Shown in pieces: positions 1 to 9,188 of a stretch of 64,000 bases of DNA. A program made the translations under genes and the position numbers. Positions within the stretch are counted from its first letter, which is position 1; every line of letters begins with the position of its first letter. A model generated the notes under the pieces. That model was given only the letters and a program-made list of their open reading frames with translations. It ran no database searches and was not told where the DNA came from. This DNA comes from Sporosarcina sp. FSL W8-0480 (GTDB lineage Bacteria > Bacillota > Bacilli > Bacillales_A > Planococcaceae): contig NZ_CP150166.1 of NCBI RefSeq assembly GCF_037963765.1, forward strand, positions 124,001 to 188,000. The letters run 5' to 3'.

Positions 1-786
1 AGGAATAAAGGTCGTCTAGGCGCGGCCGAAGCACCTAATGCGTTGCGGAGTGGACTGGCACCTCAGCCTTGGCGATTCCCGGAGACGGCCCGTCTATTCG
101 ACGTCAGCAATATCGACTGTGTCGGCGAAGATTTAGAGTCTGCACAACAGCAATTAGGTGATGCTGTGGCTGCGATTTTAATGAACGGATCAAAACCGAT
201 TATTTTAGGCGGCGGGCATGAAACGTTATACGGACATTATTTAGGAGTCCGCGAATCGCTTGGCAAGGTAGCGACTCTTGGCATTATCAATATTGATGCG
301 CATTTTGACTTGCGACCTTATGATGAACAACCTTCTTCAGGTACGATGTTCAGGCAGATTTTAGAACAAGACCCGAATGCACGCTATTTCGTTGCTGGCA
401 TCCAACGCTACGGCAATACACAGGAGTTGTTTAATCGTGCAGATTTATTAGGCGTTACTTATGTAATGGAAGATGAAATGATTCCTGGACACCTTGAAAG
501 TTTAATGGCTTCATTGGAAGACTTCATGAATGAACATGATGCGGTAATGCTTACTTTATGCACGGATGTCGTCAATGCCGCATTCGCGCCGGGGGTTAGT
601 GCCACTTCACCATTTGGCCTTGACCCTTCTACAGTGCGTTCCATTATCCGAAAAGTAGTGGCGCATGAAAAAACACGTTCTTTCGACATTTGCGAAGTGA
701 ATCCTTCATTGGATGAAAACGGGCGGACTGTAAAGTTGGGTGCTTACTTTGTGAATGAAGCGATAGCGGGTTTTCTGCTGAAATGA
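1..786 (+). CDS. hutG: Formimidoylglutamase (arginase family), 5' end missing
   Basis: Hydrolyses N-formimino-L-glutamate to glutamate and formamide, the last step of histidine degradation. The reading frame is open from base 1 with a GRLGAAEAPNALR segment typical of the N-terminus of this family, so the gene starts left of the window; the first possible internal start (TTG at 43) is not the real one. Metal-ligand motifs of the arginase/ureohydrolase fold are visible: GGGHE at about visible residue 70, DAHFD at about 100, and a CTDVVNAAFAPG segment at about 190 corresponding to the family SxDxDxxDPxxxPG motif. A strong hairpin follows the stop. The HutG call rather than agmatinase or arginase rests on the overall pattern of the motifs and is good but not proven; upstream hut genes are outside the window. 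Confidence 0.85.
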   Translation, partial: RNKGRLGAAEAPNALRSGLAPQPWRFPETARLFDVSNIDCVGEDLESAQQQLGDAVAAILMNGSKPIILGGGHETLYGHYLGVRESLGKVATLGIINIDAHFDLRPYDEQPSSGTMFRQILEQDPNARYFVAGIQRYGNTQELFNRADLLGVTYVMEDEMIPGHLESLMASLEDFMNEHDAVMLTLCTDVVNAAFAPGVSATSPFGLDPSTVRSIIRKVVAHEKTRSFDICEVNPSLDENGRTVKLGAYFVNEAIAGFLLK

Positions 787-795
787 TGATAAAGT

Positions 796-828
796 GAGAC
801 CCGCCTACTAAATAGGCGGGCTCTATTT
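796..828 (+). terminator. Intrinsic terminator of hutG
   Basis: A GC-rich hairpin (GAGacCCGCCTA, short loop, TAGGCGGGCTC) starts 10 bases after the hutG stop and is followed by a T-rich stretch. It ends the histidine-degradation transcript before the repeat array. Confidence 0.8.
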
Positions 829-840
829 GTCTCGCGGAAA

Positions 841-945
841 AGTTATCGATCATTTCCCCGAAGTTATCGATCATTTCCCAATAGTTATCGATCAATTGGG
901 TGCACTTATCGGTTATTTCCCGAATTATATCGATCATTTCCCAAG
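841..945. repeat. Intergenic 21-bp tandem array A, 5 units
   Basis: Five consecutive units start at 841, 862, 883, 904 and 925, an exact 21-base spacing. The core is TTATCGATCATTTCCC followed by about four variable bases; units 3 and 4 are diverged. The array fills the convergent junction between hutG and moaA. It belongs to the same general class as the other arrays in this window (units anchored by TTAT, period of two helical turns). Function unknown. Confidence 0.85.
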
Positions 946-986
946 GTTTATTGTCATTTCGTGACCTTAGACCCATTAACCATAAC

Positions 987-1022
987 AAAAAACGCCCCGC
1001 ACGTCAGCAAGTGACCGCGGGG
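987..1022 (-). terminator. Terminator of the moeA-moaA operon
   Basis: Read on the minus strand, GCCCCGC and GCGGGGC form a stem around a loop of about 15 bases, followed by GTTTTTT. It lies just after the moaA stop at 1034. Confidence 0.8.
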
Positions 1023-1033
1023 CAATACAAAAC

Positions 1034-2044
1034 TTATCCACCAATATAACTCATATTAATCTTCTTACGATTTTTCACGGTCTGTTCCGTCCGCTCATCG
1101 GAATAGCGGTCACCGCGGCCTTTCCAGACACCCGTAATCGCTTCAAGCAACTCTTCGTCCGTCAAACCACTTCGGATCAGTTCGCGTAAATCAAATCCGC
1201 CTGAAGCGAACAAGCAAGTATACAACTTCCCGTCGGATGAAAGCCTTGCCCGCGTGCATGTCGAACAGAATGATTCCGAAACCGATGTGATGAAGCCGAC
1301 TTCAGCGCCGTTGTCCAAATAACGGTACCGCTTCGCAACTTCACCGTAATACTCCTCTTCGGCAGGCTCCATCTCGTATTCTGCACGCAGCATTTCGTAG
1401 ATTTCCTTCTTCGTCACGACTTTCTCGAAGCTCCAGCCGTTGTCATTCCCGACGTCCATGAATTCGATGAAACGCAATGTGATACCGCGTTCCTTGAAAT
1501 ACTTCGCCATCGGTAGAATTTCGCTTTCATTGACCCCTTTTTGAACGACCATATTCATTTTAATCGTAAACCCGATTTCTTTTGCCCGGTCGATATTTTT
1601 GAGAATCAACTCCGGTTTAATTCCCCGACCATTCATTTTCCCGAAAAGCTCTGAATCCATCGCGTCGAGGCTCATGTTCAATCGGCGAAGGCCCGCGTCA
1701 TACAGAGGCTGCGCATATTGCCCTAAGAGCACACCATTTGTTGTCAAACCAATATCCTCGATGCCCTCGATTTTCATCAGTTTCTCGATCAAATCAGGAA
1801 GACCCCGTCGCATCAATGGTTCTCCACCTGTCAGGCGCAGCTTTTTCACTCCGATTGACGCGAAAAGACGAGCGAAGCGTTCAATTTCTTCAAACGAAAG
1901 TAATTCGTTCTTCGGCAAGAACACATAATCATCACCGAAAATCTCCTTCGGCATGCAGTACGTGCAACGGAAATTACAGCGGTCAGTTACCGATATCCGC
2001 AAATCGCGAATCGGACGGCCTAATTTATCTACAATTGGTTCCAT
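1034..2044 (-). CDS. moaA: GTP 3',8-cyclase MoaA (radical SAM)
   Basis: Catalyses the first step of molybdenum cofactor biosynthesis, rearranging GTP to 3',8-cyclo-GTP together with MoaC. The radical-SAM motif CNFRCTYC lies near residue 24, and the C-terminal second cluster motif [18 protein letters not shown] is intact; the protein ends in GG as usual for MoaA. Length 336 residues is normal. I chose ATG at 2044 because TAGGAG lies 9 bases upstream; an in-frame TTG at 2053 would abut the ribosome site. The start overlaps the end of mobA by 20 bases, and the gene is the last of a tightly packed minus-strand operon moeA-mobB-moaE-moaD-mobA-moaA. Confidence 0.95.
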   Translation of the reverse strand: MEPIVDKLGRPIRDLRISVTDRCNFRCTYCMPKEIFGDDYVFLPKNELLSFEEIERFARLFASIGVKKLRLTGGEPLMRRGLPDLIEKLMKIEGIEDIGLTTNGVLLGQYAQPLYDAGLRRLNMSLDAMDSELFGKMNGRGIKPELILKNIDRAKEIGFTIKMNMVVQKGVNESEILPMAKYFKERGITLRFIEFMDVGNDNGWSFEKVVTKKEIYEMLRAEYEMEPAEEEYYGEVAKRYRYLDNGAEVGFITSVSESFCSTCTRARLSSDGKLYTCLFASGGFDLRELIRSGLTDEELLEAITGVWKGRGDRYSDERTEQTVKNRKKINMSYIGG

Positions 2045-2630
2045 TATCGACAACTCCTATCCAACTATCCAAGACGTCTAACGTGTTCGCATTCGTGAAA
2101 ATCCGCTCTGCATCCCCTTCGGTCAGCAATCCACCCTCAATCCACCGGACCCCATGCTTTTCCTGAACGTCCATGACCCGACGCCTTCCGTTTTCAAGTG
2201 CTTCCTGCAAGTCCGGAAGTACAATTTTATCCCAAACCGAAACAAGCGGATGATATTTCCCATCTAACACAACTGCCGTTACACCTGAACTATGGCACTC
2301 TAACAGTCGCTCTATTACATCAGCTGTCATGAACGGCATATCACAAGGCAAAACGATATATCGATCAGCCTTCACCTTTTTCATCCCCGATAAAATCCCT
2401 GCGATTGGCCCTTGCCCAGCAAACTCTTCAACATCTGTTGTAACATGCATTTTTTCAGGAAAACGTTCCAACAATTCGGGACGAGTTACAATGACGATTT
2501 CCTTGCAGAGCGGCGATAAAGCGTCGACCGACAATTCATAGAAATACCGGCCGCCCCATTCGGCAAATGCCTTCGGGGAACCGAACCGACTTGACAATCC
2601 ACCGGCTAACACAATCCCTGCTGTCTTCAT
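2025..2630 (-). CDS. mobA: Molybdenum cofactor guanylyltransferase MobA
   Basis: Transfers GMP from GTP to molybdopterin to form the bis-MGD cofactor used by NarG-type reductases. The N-terminal nucleotide-binding signature [13 protein letters not shown] (residues 8-20) and a PCDMPF metal-binding motif near residue 95 are present. Length 201 residues matches the family. The ATG overlaps the TGA of moaD in a TGATG arrangement, indicating translational coupling. The presence of MobA fits the narGHJI genes about 10 kb away. Confidence 0.93.
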   Translation of the reverse strand: MKTAGIVLAGGLSSRFGSPKAFAEWGGRYFYELSVDALSPLCKEIVIVTRPELLERFPEKMHVTTDVEEFAGQGPIAGILSGMKKVKADRYIVLPCDMPFMTADVIERLLECHSSGVTAVVLDGKYHPLVSVWDKIVLPDLQEALENGRRRVMDVQEKHGVRWIEGGLLTEGDAERIFTNANTLDVLDSWIGVVDNGTNCR

Positions 2631-2863
2631 CAGCCACCGCTCACCGGAGGAATGAAAGCACAGACATCACCCGATTTGATGACGTCATCTTTTAGCGCAT
2701 ACTCTTCATTCACCGCAACCTGTATAGTATCCGCCCCGAAGCCCGGGTACGTTTCCTCTGCCCAGGTCAGCAATTCAGCGACTGTCATCGAGTCACGCTC
2801 AAGTGTCTCTTCCCCTTTTCCAGTCAACTCACGCAATCTCGCAAAATAATTCACTTTGATCAT
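2630..2863 (-). CDS. moaD: Molybdopterin synthase small subunit MoaD
   Basis: Ubiquitin-fold sulfur carrier that donates sulfur to precursor Z within the MoaD-MoaE molybdopterin synthase. It is 77 residues long and ends in the obligatory Gly-Gly (PPVSGG), which is adenylated by MoeB (encoded at 6546-7574) and thiocarboxylated. Its ATG overlaps the moaE stop as ATGA; AAGGGGG lies 10 bases upstream. Confidence 0.94.
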   Translation of the reverse strand: MIKVNYFARLRELTGKGEETLERDSMTVAELLTWAEETYPGFGADTIQVAVNEEYALKDDVIKSGDVCAFIPPVSGG

Positions 2864-3306
2864 TTTTGCTCAACCCCCTTTTCTGGATACTTCTTCTGTG
2901 CACCAATCCACTCTTCCCCATCTTCCCAGATTTCCTTTTTCCAGATGGGCACCACTTCTTTTATACGGTCAATCGCATATTCATTCGCTTCATAGGCCGC
3001 CTTCCGATGCGGAGACGAAACAGCGATGACGACGGCAATATCCGAAATTTGCAGTTCTCCGATCCGATGTGCGATCGCAACACGAACACCAGGCCAGCGT
3101 TCTTCCATTTCCGCCCCGATTTCCGCCATTTTCTTTTCCGCCATCGGGATGTAAGCTTCATATGACAAATATAGTGTCTTCACGCCATGCGTCCATTCCC
3201 GCACATTGCCCGTAAAAACGACCACAGCGCCTGCTGATGGATGGAGAACATAGTCCATATATTTCTGAACGTTTATCGGTGTTTCCACAATTTCAAAAGG
3301 CTTCAT
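2860..3306 (-). CDS. moaE: Molybdopterin synthase catalytic subunit MoaE
   Basis: Catalytic subunit of molybdopterin synthase, partner of the adjacent MoaD. The family segments VVVFTGNVRE and the HRIGELQISDIAVVIAVSSPHR block are present, and a lysine-rich C-terminal part (IWKKEIWEDGEEWIG) matches the substrate pocket region. I place the start at ATG 3306 (MKPFEIVETPI, 148 residues): GAGAGGGAG is about 6 bases upstream. Longer in-frame starts at 3312 (ATG) and 3324 (TTG) overlap that ribosome site. The gene overlaps mobB. Confidence 0.93.
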   Translation of the reverse strand: MKPFEIVETPINVQKYMDYVLHPSAGAVVVFTGNVREWTHGVKTLYLSYEAYIPMAEKKMAEIGAEMEERWPGVRVAIAHRIGELQISDIAVVIAVSSPHRKAAYEANEYAIDRIKEVVPIWKKEIWEDGEEWIGAQKKYPEKGVEQK

Positions 3307-3814
3307 TTCCATCTCCCTCTCCAATCCATTCCAAAAACCATTTATCGATAAGCTCCGTTTCCTCGCGCGAATGAATATGAGACCAAACTATATTGATGTC
3401 AGGACACCCGATGACAAGCTGCTTGCCTTGTAAATTCCGAAGCTGATCCCAATCATCTCGATCGCGCAGCAGCATCACTTTATCTCCAAATTCGCTCTTA
3501 TATCCTTCTATTAATAAAACATCCGGTTTTCTGTACGAAACCATCCGTTTCAATGTTTCAAAATCTGGTTCTTCATTCCAAATGAGCTGGACTGCGCCGC
3601 CCCCTGCAACAAGCGTTGCATCCGCGCCATCTGTCAAAAACTTCATCGTGTCCGTTCCGGCGTCAGGCATTTCCGGCTTTCCGCCATGCCCATGATGCTT
3701 TAAAACAGCGACTTTCAAACCTTTTTCTTTCAATAAACGAACCCATCTTGAAACAAGTGTCGTTTTGCCGCTGTTTTTAAAGCCGACAACATGTAGCGTC
3801 TTCACAATGTCCAC
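3293..3814 (-). CDS. mobB: Molybdopterin-guanine dinucleotide biosynthesis adaptor MobB
   Basis: GTP-binding P-loop protein that assists MobA-dependent cofactor maturation. The Walker A motif GFKNSGKTT lies at residues 11-19, followed by LKHHGHGG, a typical MobB segment. The start is GTG at 3814 inside the 3' end of moeA, with another in-frame GTG at 3805; the ribosome site is weak for both, so coupling to moeA translation is likely. 173 residues is normal. Confidence 0.9.
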   Translation of the reverse strand: MDIVKTLHVVGFKNSGKTTLVSRWVRLLKEKGLKVAVLKHHGHGGKPEMPDAGTDTMKFLTDGADATLVAGGGAVQLIWNEEPDFETLKRMVSYRKPDVLLIEGYKSEFGDKVMLLRDRDDWDQLRNLQGKQLVIGCPDINIVWSHIHSREETELIDKWFLEWIGEGDGNEAF

Positions 3815-5058
3815 TCACTGACGCCTTGTTCGCTACCTACAAGGAGTATATCCACATGATCACCCGTTGCATATCCCCGTGTCCCGCTTGGCAATACAAT
3901 CAGGCAATTCCCTCTCGCAATCGAGGAGACCGCATTGGATTTATTAAAACCTGCAGGCACTGCTTCAATACCGGATTCGGTGAATGTCCAAGTGGCGCGG
4001 ATGAAGCGCGTAAACGGATTCGGCTTCGTAAAGTCCTCACCCAATTTCGCCGTCATCCTTGGCATATAAGGCGCTGTGCCACCCATCATCGCAAGGATCG
4101 CCGGTCTTGCAAACAATTCAAAACCGGTGAAGCATGCGGATGGATTGCCTGAAAGCCCGAATAAGAATTTATTGCCTAACACCGCGACAGTCGTCACACT
4201 ACCCGGGCGCATTGCAACTTTATTGAATAAAACCTTGGCACCAAGCCGCTCGTAAATCGCCGGTAAATAATCGTAATCACCAACAGACACGCCGCCTGTT
4301 GTTATGAGGAAATCCGATTCCTCAATTGCCTGCTTGACTATCGCTGTACAAGCGTCGAGATCATCCATTGCCATTCCGTATGAACGATAGGAAATCCCCA
4401 TCCGGTTAAGCTGTCCTTTGATCATCGGACCGTTGGAGTTCCGGATTTTACCCGGTAAAAGCTCGTCGCCCACTTCAAGCAGCTCTGTACCGGTTGATAG
4501 AATTCCAGCGACTGGGCGTTTCGCCACTTTCACTTTCGCGTAGCCAAATGTGGCTAATAAGGCGATTGTTCCCGGATGAATGAGTGAACCTGCCTCGATC
4601 AGCAGCTCGCCTTCTTTGGCATCTTCGCCTTTAAATGAGATATTTTCCCCTGTTTCAAACGGTTTGCGTAATGTAAATCCGCCGTCCGTCTCCACTGTTT
4701 GCTCCAACATGACGACTGCATCCGCGTTTTCCGGAATTTGCGCGCCAGTCATGATTCGATATGCTTCCTTTTCACCGATCGGCTTGTCTGCGAGGTAACC
4801 GGCACCGATTTCGCCAATGACTGAAAAAGGGATCCGGTTATCGCCAGATGCTCCTTTCGAATCGAGCGACCGGATTGCGAATCCGTCATAAGGTGATCGG
4901 TCAAAAGGAGGTACATCGTGTCTTGCGATGATCGGTTCACTGAGCACTCTACCGTAAGCATCTTCAAGGTCGATCACTTCATTTCCAATCGTATTTACAT
5001 GCTCCATAACCAATCGGACAGCTTCAGCGACCGGAATCGGTTTTCTCATTTCCACCAT
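3802..5058 (-). CDS. moeA: Molybdopterin molybdotransferase MoeA
   Basis: Inserts molybdate into adenylated molybdopterin. The protein is 418 residues when started at ATG 5058, where AGGAGAGG lies 7 bases upstream. The open frame runs on to 5337, but that extra part is antisense to moaC and has no family similarity. Visible family blocks: [14 protein letters not shown] near residue 50, [16 protein letters not shown] near 105, and the active-site loop [12 protein letters not shown] and GLSGNP of the MPT-binding domain. It heads the moeA-moaA operon, and its promoter region (61 bases) is shared back to back with moaC. Confidence 0.93.
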   Translation of the reverse strand: MVEMRKPIPVAEAVRLVMEHVNTIGNEVIDLEDAYGRVLSEPIIARHDVPPFDRSPYDGFAIRSLDSKGASGDNRIPFSVIGEIGAGYLADKPIGEKEAYRIMTGAQIPENADAVVMLEQTVETDGGFTLRKPFETGENISFKGEDAKEGELLIEAGSLIHPGTIALLATFGYAKVKVAKRPVAGILSTGTELLEVGDELLPGKIRNSNGPMIKGQLNRMGISYRSYGMAMDDLDACTAIVKQAIEESDFLITTGGVSVGDYDYLPAIYERLGAKVLFNKVAMRPGSVTTVAVLGNKFLFGLSGNPSACFTGFELFARPAILAMMGGTAPYMPRMTAKLGEDFTKPNPFTRFIRATWTFTESGIEAVPAGFNKSNAVSSIARGNCLIVLPSGTRGYATGDHVDILLVGSEQGVSEWTL

Positions 5059-5119
5059 TCTGAATCCTCTCCTATCTTCTGCTATACTAAGGGTACTATG
5101 TTTGAGGGGAATGAATCCA

Positions 5120-5617
5120 ATGTCTGAATTGACGCATTTCAACGAACAAGGACGGGCCAAAATGGTCGACGTCTCCGACAAAGCTGTTACGACTCGAACA
5201 GCCATTGCTGCTTCATCTATTATTGTGAATAAACTGATCCACTCCCAAAGTACGGAGGGTACTAATAAAAAAGGTGATGTCTTTGCTGTCGCCCAAGTTG
5301 CTGCAGTCATGGCTGCAAAAAACACATCCTCCATCATCCCGATGTGCCATCCACTTGCATTGACTGGCGTAGATGTACACTTCGAATGGAATATCGATGA
5401 AGCGAAAAGCCATTATGAGGTACTCATCCAAGCCGAAGTGAAGACAAAAGGCTTAACCGGAGTCGAAATGGAAGCCCTCACGGCTGCATCAGCTGCTGCA
5501 CTTACGATTTACGATATGTGTAAAGCTGCAGGAAAAGAAATGGTCATTGGACCAACGATGTTGCTCCGGAAAACCGGAGGGAAGAATGGCGATTTTGAGC
5601 GGACTTCGTTGGAATGA
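5120..5617 (+). CDS. moaC: Cyclic pyranopterin monophosphate synthase MoaC
   Basis: Converts 3',8-cyclo-GTP to cyclic pyranopterin monophosphate, acting directly after MoaA. The conserved IPMCHPL and [10 protein letters not shown] motifs are intact, and the N-terminal MVDVSDKA block is present. ATG at 5120 was chosen because GAGGGGA lies 9 bases upstream; this gives 165 residues. It is divergent from moeA, the only cofactor gene here on the plus strand. The first unit of array B begins on the last two bases of its stop codon. Confidence 0.94.
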   Translation: MSELTHFNEQGRAKMVDVSDKAVTTRTAIAASSIIVNKLIHSQSTEGTNKKGDVFAVAQVAAVMAAKNTSSIIPMCHPLALTGVDVHFEWNIDEAKSHYEVLIQAEVKTKGLTGVEMEALTAASAAALTIYDMCKAAGKEMVIGPTMLLRKTGGKNGDFERTSLE

Positions 5618-5843
5618 GAACTCTTCGGCGATAAAGGAGAACTCTTTCGCTGTAAAGGAGAACTCCCCGGCGATAAACGAGAACTCTTTCGCCGTAAAGG
5701 AGAACTCCCCGGCGATAAAGGAGAACTCTTTCGCTGTAAAGGAGAACTCCCCGGCGATAAACGAGAACTTTTCGGCGTTATTGGAGAACTCTTTCACCAT
5801 AAACGAGAACTCTTGGCGCTGAAAGGAGAACTCCTCCTTCGGC
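5616..5843. repeat. Intergenic 21-bp tandem array B, 10 full units plus partial
   Basis: Units start at 5616, 5637, 5658, 5679, 5700, 5721, 5742, 5763, 5784 and 5805, plus a partial unit at 5826. Every spacing is exactly 21. Each begins GAGAACT followed by one of two alternating tails, TTTCGCTGTAAAG-like or CCCCGGCGATAAA-like, so units 2-7 form a 42-base higher-order repeat. On the minus strand the units read CTTTA(C/T)..CG.., like the TTTAY-anchored units of the other arrays. Located between the convergent ends of moaC and moaB. Confidence 0.92.
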
Positions 5844-5874
5844 GCTCTGATTCTCTGTAGGCGAAAAGTCACAA

Positions 5875-5979
5875 AACGACGATAACTCTATGAATGTGAC
5901 CGATAACTTTGAAAAAGTGACCGATAACTCCCCGGAAGTGACCGATATAATCGTGACAATGACCGATAACTTTCACAAC
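5875..5979. repeat. Intergenic 21-bp tandem array C, 4-5 units
   Basis: Units with the core GTGACCGATAACT start at 5896, 5917, 5938 and 5959 (exact 21-base spacing), with a degenerate unit before them. On the minus strand the core is TTATCGGTCAC, close to the TTATCGATCA core of array A. It lies directly beside array B in the same convergent junction. Confidence 0.85.
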
Positions 5980-6020
5980 GGGCACCTGCTGCCGAAATCC
6001 GGACGTAAAATCATCAACTA

Positions 6021-6533
6021 TCATTTCCGATGCTTCGTCAATTCATGCACGATATGATGAAGCTCAGGAAGGATCAATTTTTCCATCGCTAACTTCACTG
6101 CTTTCGATGAACCTGGCAGTGCGAATAGCACTTTCTCCTGAATTGCCCCTGCAGTTGCTCGGCTCAATAACGCCTTCGACCCCACATCTTCTGTATAGCT
6201 TAAAAACCTGAACAATTCTCCGAAACCATCAATAGTTTTCGTGAAATATGGAGTAACCGTTTCAATAGTCACATCGCGGAAACCGATTCCAGATCCTCCC
6301 GTTATGATAATTGCTTCGACTGCTTCATTTCCGAGCCACTCCTGGACATTGCGAACAATTTCTACCGGCTCATCCGTACAGATTCGGTAATCCTCAATAC
6401 GATGACCGGCGTCTTCAGCCATTTGAATGATTATCCCACCACTTTTGTCTGTTTCTCTATTCCGCGTATCACTCACCGTTAGGACGCAGATCGATATTGC
6501 ATTTTTCTTTTCCAATTCCGATGGTTGCGACAA
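6021..6533 (-). CDS. moaB: Molybdenum cofactor biosynthesis protein MoaB/MogA family
   Basis: Adenylates molybdopterin before metal insertion by MoeA. The MoCF-binding domain motifs TVSDTR (residues 19-24), IITGGSGIGFRDVT and LPGSSKAV are intact; 170 residues is the usual size. The start is TTG at 6533 with GGGGAG about 6 bases upstream. It is the last gene of the long minus-strand block, 12 bases after moeB, so it is probably co-expressed with nitrate reductase. Confidence 0.92.
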   Translation of the reverse strand: MSQPSELEKKNAISICVLTVSDTRNRETDKSGGIIIQMAEDAGHRIEDYRICTDEPVEIVRNVQEWLGNEAVEAIIITGGSGIGFRDVTIETVTPYFTKTIDGFGELFRFLSYTEDVGSKALLSRATAGAIQEKVLFALPGSSKAVKLAMEKLILPELHHIVHELTKHRK

Positions 6534-6545
6534 TCCCTTCTCCCC

Positions 6546-7574
6546 CTATCCAAAAAATTGATGGTACAACTTCCGGCCTTCCTTCATATCTCGTAAACCA
6601 TGAATGAGTAACCGACCGTTTTGGAATAAAACACAGCGGTAGCCTTCTGCATGGAATTCGACGAAGAACGGTGTCGTTTTATACTCCGTGCCCAATCGTT
6701 TTGCGACTTGCTCGCCGTCCTGCAAAGATAAGGATCTGCTGCTATCAGGGATGACTTGAACAGTTTCCCTTCCGCAAAGTACAGCGTAGTTCGTACCTTC
6801 GGGTTTGTTAAGCGCAGGATATGTAGGTTCCACCCCGCAAGTTTCACAATGTTCTTTTTGAATCCGTGAAATTCCCGCTTCGACTTGTGTGTTATTCCAT
6901 AAATCGAAATGTAAAAGCTTCGTCAACATTGCGTCATGGTTACCCGTCAGCCATTTCAACGCTTCTGCCGTTTGCCTCGCCGCGACGACTTGGACGGCTG
7001 GAGCTATGACGCCGGCGGTATCGCATGTTTCATTGACGGAAGGGAGAACTGGCAAAAGACATCTAAAGCAAGTCGTTTTTCCTGGAATGAATGGAAATAC
7101 TGTGCCGGAACTTCCGACGCAAGCACCGTGGATCCATGGAATTCCCCTTTTCCATGCTACGTCATTCATAAGAAGTCTTGTTTCGAAATTATCCGTTGCA
7201 TCCATGATCAAGTCGGCGTCCCTGACAATCTCTTCAAGTATCGGTCCATCGACATGATCAAGAACTGTCTGTATATCGCAATCTTGACGGATTTCTTTTA
7301 ATCTACGTTTTGCGGCGACCACTTTTGGCGTGCCATGAAGAGCATCTTGTTCTGTGAACAATTGCTGTCTTTGCAGATTGGACATCTCCACATAATCTCT
7401 GTCTGCAATTGTTAGTTTGCCAACACCAGCTCTGACAAGCATCTCAGAAATGGGCGAACCTAACGCACCGCAACCGATTATGACGACATGTGCACCCTGC
7501 AAACGCTCTTGCCCTTCTTTGCCGATCGGCTTGAACAGCGTCTGGCGAGAGTATCTATTTTCCACTTCCTCCAC
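6546..7574 (-). CDS. moeB: MoaD-adenylating enzyme (MoeB/ThiF/HesA family)
   Basis: Adenylates the C-terminal glycine of a sulfur carrier, here most likely MoaD. The nucleotide-binding motif GCGALGSPISEMLVRAGVG lies at about residues 34-52, with DRDYVEMSNLQRQ and two zinc-binding CxxC pairs (CFRC, CETC) at about residues 170 and 245. The roughly 90-residue tail after the core domain is common in Bacillales MoeB. Start uncertain: GTG 7574 is one base from AAGGAG, so in-frame GTG 7565 is the better spaced choice. A thiamine role (ThiF) is possible, but the molybdenum context favours MoeB. Confidence 0.88.
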   Translation of the reverse strand: MEEVENRYSRQTLFKPIGKEGQERLQGAHVVIIGCGALGSPISEMLVRAGVGKLTIADRDYVEMSNLQRQQLFTEQDALHGTPKVVAAKRRLKEIRQDCDIQTVLDHVDGPILEEIVRDADLIMDATDNFETRLLMNDVAWKRGIPWIHGACVGSSGTVFPFIPGKTTCFRCLLPVLPSVNETCDTAGVIAPAVQVVAARQTAEALKWLTGNHDAMLTKLLHFDLWNNTQVEAGISRIQKEHCETCGVEPTYPALNKPEGTNYAVLCGRETVQVIPDSSRSLSLQDGEQVAKRLGTEYKTTPFFVEFHAEGYRCVLFQNGRLLIHGLRDMKEGRKLYHQFFG

Positions 7575-7640
7575 ACTCCTTGGACTCTAACATTTAGGCA
7601 GGCCGCCTATACTTTTGGACGAAGCAAGGGCTTCCAGTCT

Positions 7641-9152
7641 TTATGACCGGTCGCCCTCTTTCGGTGAAGGTGTAATATCACTAAATGTTCCTACGTAGCG
7701 CTCGATATCGCCGGAATTGTTTACGACGGTGTTGATGGTGAGTAATTCGAGGTATTCGGTTCCATCTTTCCGCCTATTCCATACTTCACCTTGCCAATGG
7801 CCCGCTTCTTTTATCGCCTTCCACATGGCTGCATAAAACTCTTTTGGTTGTCTACCCGAACTTAGAATGTTTGGATTTTTCCCGCGCACTTCCTCTTCAG
7901 TATAACCTGTAAGTTGCGTAAATGCAGGGTTTACTGACATAATTTTGCCATCGGGATTTGTGACAAGGATTCCTTGCCCTGTTGAATCGAAAACTTCTTT
8001 TGAGAGTGTCAGACGATCCATATAATATAGCCATACGACAAGTACAAGGCTGACAAGCGCGACTTGTGAAAATGCCATGAACCCGATGGAGTATGAGCCA
8101 GTCATTGAGTGGATGGTTGCCAGTAGCAATGGCGGGAAGAATCCTCCCAAACCACCCATCATGGAAACGATACCGTTCACAATACCTGCTTGTTTATTGA
8201 AATAGAATGGAACAAGTTTGAAAATGACGCCGTTCCCGATTCCAGCCATCGAAGCGATTAATATACTTCCTACTGTGTAAAGTTCAATTCCAGGAGAGAA
8301 GGCCAACACGATTGCTGCCAATGTCAAACCTGCAAAGCTGCCCATCAACAGGAATAATGGTTGGAATTTATCCGCAAGCCAACCACCGACGGGTCGCAAT
8401 AACGTTGCAACAACGATGAAGCCTGCCGTTCTCATCCCCGCATCCACTTTCTCCAAACCAAAATATGTCACAAGGAAGTTCGGTAGGAACACAGTGAACG
8501 CAACGAATGAACCGAATGTAATGAAGTAGAATAATGAGAAGAACCAAAGTTTCTCGTTCTTATAAACGCCTTTGATTTGTTCGACAATCGGTGTTTTGGA
8601 CTTCGGCTCGTGTTTATCACCAAAGATGAAGTTCAAAACGGCGAAGATGAGGAGCAAAATCAGGTATAGCTTAACTGTTGCAGACCAGCCGATTTGGGTT
8701 GCTATTACAGGGGCTGCGAATGTCGATACAGCAGTACCGATGTTCCCCATCCCATAAATACCGTTAACAAGTCCGTGCTTTTCTTTTGGATAGTATTTCG
8801 GCAAAGAAGTAACGCCGACTGAGAAGACCGCTCCGCCAATCCCTAAAAATGTACCTCCGATGATGAGCCCAGTGAGAGACGTTGCTTCACTAATGAAAAA
8901 CACCGGGAATAAGAGCAGGATGAAACTGACCATGAAGATCAATCTTGCACCAAATACGTTTGCGTAGTACCCAAGTGGCATCCTAAGAATCGACCCTAAA
9001 ACGACGGGCACCGCTGTGACAATCGCTAATTTTTCAGGCGCAATGGCAATATCCTCTGTGATGAAGGGCAACAGGGATGATATTAATACCCATACCATGA
9101 AACCGACAACAAGGTTAGCTGTCTGTAAAGGCAATTGCACTTTTTTAATCAT
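7641..9152 (-). CDS. narK: NarK-type nitrate/nitrite MFS transporter with C-terminal PAS domain
   Basis: About residues 1-370 form a 12-helix major facilitator with the two nitrate-signature glycine-rich helices (GMGNIGTAVSTFAAP and GIVSMMGGLGGFFPP) and conserved arginines in LRMPLGYYANVFGARL. It is expected to import nitrate or exchange nitrate for nitrite. After the last membrane helix a complete PAS/PAC domain follows (about residues 375-495: ILVTNPDGKIMSVNPAF, TGYTEEEVRG, the GTFSDIT end). NarK proteins normally stop after helix 12, so this cytoplasmic sensor fusion is unusual. Start ATG 9152 is preferred over in-frame TTG 9161; the ribosome site is weak. It sits 36 bases after the hemerythrin gene. 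Confidence 0.92.
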   Translation of the reverse strand: MIKKVQLPLQTANLVVGFMVWVLISSLLPFITEDIAIAPEKLAIVTAVPVVLGSILRMPLGYYANVFGARLIFMVSFILLLFPVFFISEATSLTGLIIGGTFLGIGGAVFSVGVTSLPKYYPKEKHGLVNGIYGMGNIGTAVSTFAAPVIATQIGWSATVKLYLILLLIFAVLNFIFGDKHEPKSKTPIVEQIKGVYKNEKLWFFSLFYFITFGSFVAFTVFLPNFLVTYFGLEKVDAGMRTAGFIVVATLLRPVGGWLADKFQPLFLLMGSFAGLTLAAIVLAFSPGIELYTVGSILIASMAGIGNGVIFKLVPFYFNKQAGIVNGIVSMMGGLGGFFPPLLLATIHSMTGSYSIGFMAFSQVALVSLVLVVWLYYMDRLTLSKEVFDSTGQGILVTNPDGKIMSVNPAFTQLTGYTEEEVRGKNPNILSSGRQPKEFYAAMWKAIKEAGHWQGEVWNRRKDGTEYLELLTINTVVNNSGDIERYVGTFSDITPSPKEGDRS

Positions 9153-9188
9153 AATAATCAATCCATTTCTTAGTTAGGTTGAATTATT

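Noticed and set aside
5059..5337. Long N-terminal extension of the moeA reading frame
   Set aside because: It is antisense to moaC, has no MoeA-family similarity, and a strong ribosome site precedes ATG 5058.
5489..5872. Repeat arrays as coding sequence for heptapeptide-repeat proteins
   Set aside because: Open frames arise because 21 is a multiple of 3 and the units lack stops in several frames at once. No ribosome sites or consistent starts are seen; frames differ between arrays.
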